Positions 63,041 to 64,000 of a stretch of 64,000 nucleotides of DNA are shown here, in pieces. The translations under genes and the position numbers were made by a program. Position 1 is the first letter of the stretch. Each line of letters opens with the position of its first letter. Source of the DNA: Paenibacillus sp. SC116. Lineage in GTDB: Bacteria; Bacillota; Bacilli; Paenibacillales; Paenibacillaceae. Below the pieces are notes generated by a model. That model made no database searches. It saw only the letters and a program-made list of their open reading frames with translations, and was not told the origin of the DNA. The stretch lies in assembly GCF_024733555.1 (NCBI RefSeq), contig NZ_JANIOF010000006.1:186001-250000 (forward strand), written 5' to 3'.

Positions 63041-64000
63041 GTGGGAGAGCACGGGAAACGTAGCGGGAAAGTTTACTTAGTAGGTGCAGGTCCTGGTGAT
63101 GCAGGATTAATTACGGTAAAAGGAATGCGTTGCCTGCAAGAAGCGGATGTTATCGTATATGATCGTTTGGCTAGTCCACGATTGTTGCAGATGAGCAGGC
63201 AAGATGCGCGTCGTATTTATGTTGGCAAGCTGCCAGATCGCCATGCGATGAAGCAGCCGGAGATTAATCAACTGCTCGTAACATTGGCGCAAGAAGGGCT
63301 TAGCGTATGTCGACTTAAGGGTGGAGATCCTTGTGTATTCGGTCGAGCAGCCGAAGAGGCAGCTCTATTGAAAGCACATCATATACCTTATGAAGTGGTT
63401 CCTGGTGTTACCTCAGCTGTAGCTGTGCCAGCCTATGCAGGCATTCCTGTTACCCATCGTGACTGGGCATCCTCTTTCTGTGTAATCACAGGCCATGAGA
63501 CTCCTGATAAGTTGGAGGCTCGTGTGGAGTGGGAAAAGCTGTCGGCTGCGGCCGATACACTATTGTTCCTGATGGGTGTTGCCAACATTAGCACGATTGC
63601 TGAGCAGCTTATGCGCTGCGGTCGTTCTGCCGATACACCAGTTGCTTTAATTCGCTGGGGAACTCGATCTGAGCAAGAAACCATTGTTGCGACATTAGCA
63701 ACGGTCGTTGATGAAGTAGCGCGTACCGGATTTAGCTCGCCAGCTATTATTGTTGTAGGCGATGTCGTGCGTGTGCGTGAACAAATGGCGTGGGTCGAGC
63801 AGCTTCCTCTATTCGGACAGCGCATTCTCGTTACTCGTACTCGTGAGCAATCTCAATCTTTCGTACGCATGATTGAAAAGGCAGGAGGGGAGCCTTATGA
63901 GCTTCCTGTCATTGCAACTGTCATGCCTGATTCAGAAGAGGACAATCAATTGATCGAGCAAACGATGACGCGTTTGAGCGATTATCAATGGCTAGTGCTT
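63041..64000 (+). CDS. Fused uroporphyrinogen-III C-methyltransferase / uroporphyrinogen-III synthase (CobA-HemD), 3' end outside the window
   Basis: The frame is open to the right edge (320 codons shown). N-terminal SUMT domain: VYLVGAGPGDAGLITVKGMR (SAM site), GGDPCVFGRAAEEA, VVPGVTSAVAVPAYAGIPVT, and GHETPDKLE. A linker and the HemD domain follow from about residue 260 (GQRILVTRTREQSQSFVRMI). It makes both uroporphyrinogen III and precorrin-2, so haem and sirohaem branches are tied together. GTG 63041 lies 9 nt after GGAAAGG; TTG 63032 is in frame but touches it. In Bacillus subtilis hemD is not fused to cobA in this operon. Confidence 0.93.
   Translation, partial: MGEHGKRSGKVYLVGAGPGDAGLITVKGMRCLQEADVIVYDRLASPRLLQMSRQDARRIYVGKLPDRHAMKQPEINQLLVTLAQEGLSVCRLKGGDPCVFGRAAEEAALLKAHHIPYEVVPGVTSAVAVPAYAGIPVTHRDWASSFCVITGHETPDKLEARVEWEKLSAAADTLLFLMGVANISTIAEQLMRCGRSADTPVALIRWGTRSEQETIVATLATVVDEVARTGFSSPAIIVVGDVVRVREQMAWVEQLPLFGQRILVTRTREQSQSFVRMIEKAGGEPYELPVIATVMPDSEEDNQLIEQTMTRLSDYQWLVL

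Overview
The window looks like chromosomal DNA of a spore-forming Gram-positive bacterium of the Paenibacillus type. This is inferred from moderate GC, strong AGGAGG-type ribosome binding sites, frequent TTG/GTG starts, gerE, gerM, a YhcN-type lipoprotein and an asnO-like gene, an SLH-domain surface protein, and gene orders shared with Bacillus (gerM-rph-rdgB; ysoA-tig-clpX-lonB-lonA-engB ... hemAXCD; glnQHMP). No phage, IS element, CRISPR array or rRNA was seen. One tRNA gene, tRNA-Arg(TCT), is present.

Layout. 1-12411: surface or spore polysaccharide genes (nucleotide-sugar enzymes wecB-like / CapE-like dehydratase / RmlD-like reductase / further SDRs, one GT2 and two GT4 glycosyltransferases), interrupted by copA (Cu+ ATPase) and a ybjQ-family gene. 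12662-14315: YhcN-like lipoprotein, gerE with a recognisable SigK promoter, and a small CxC protein. 14673-17434: rpiR-nagB-nagA amino-sugar operon (leftward) with a pair of AAAATnATTTT palindromes upstream. 17510-18240: a non-coding block containing two unusual repeat families. 18241-24467: AraC regulator divergent from a five-gene sugar oxidation/isomerisation cluster (two TIM-barrel isomerases, two Gfo/Idh/MocA oxidoreductases, one ThuA protein). 24804-35092: methyltransferase, MBL hydrolase, yutG, gerM-rph-rdgB, metY, asnO-like, small unknowns.

35430-48501: tRNA-Arg, then the proteostasis block ysoA, tig, clpP, clpX, lonB, lonA, engB, with ispG and an AGCS amino-acid symporter inserted; the symporter has two perfect TGTnA-N7-TnACA GlnR/TnrA boxes. 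48673-53192: unknown protein, speD with a structured leader, and the glutamine-type ABC transporter glnQHMP. 53193-58194: a candidate short RNA, then an SLH protein and a 1122-residue secreted protein. 58436-64000: membrane protein of unknown function and the haem/sirohaem operon hemA-hemX-sirC-hemC-cobA/hemD, the last running off the end.

The most interesting non-standard signals are the speD leader with mutually exclusive pairing over the ribosome binding site, the GlnR-box pair (one inside a long hairpin), the dispersed ACAAATGTGCAGTTATTT-like repeats, the CTCTAAA repeat block, the ThuA/Gfo/isomerase cluster without a transporter, the orphan promoter-terminator at 53213-53315, and the mosaic composition of the 1122-residue secreted protein. 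All calls come from reading the sequence; no database search was run.
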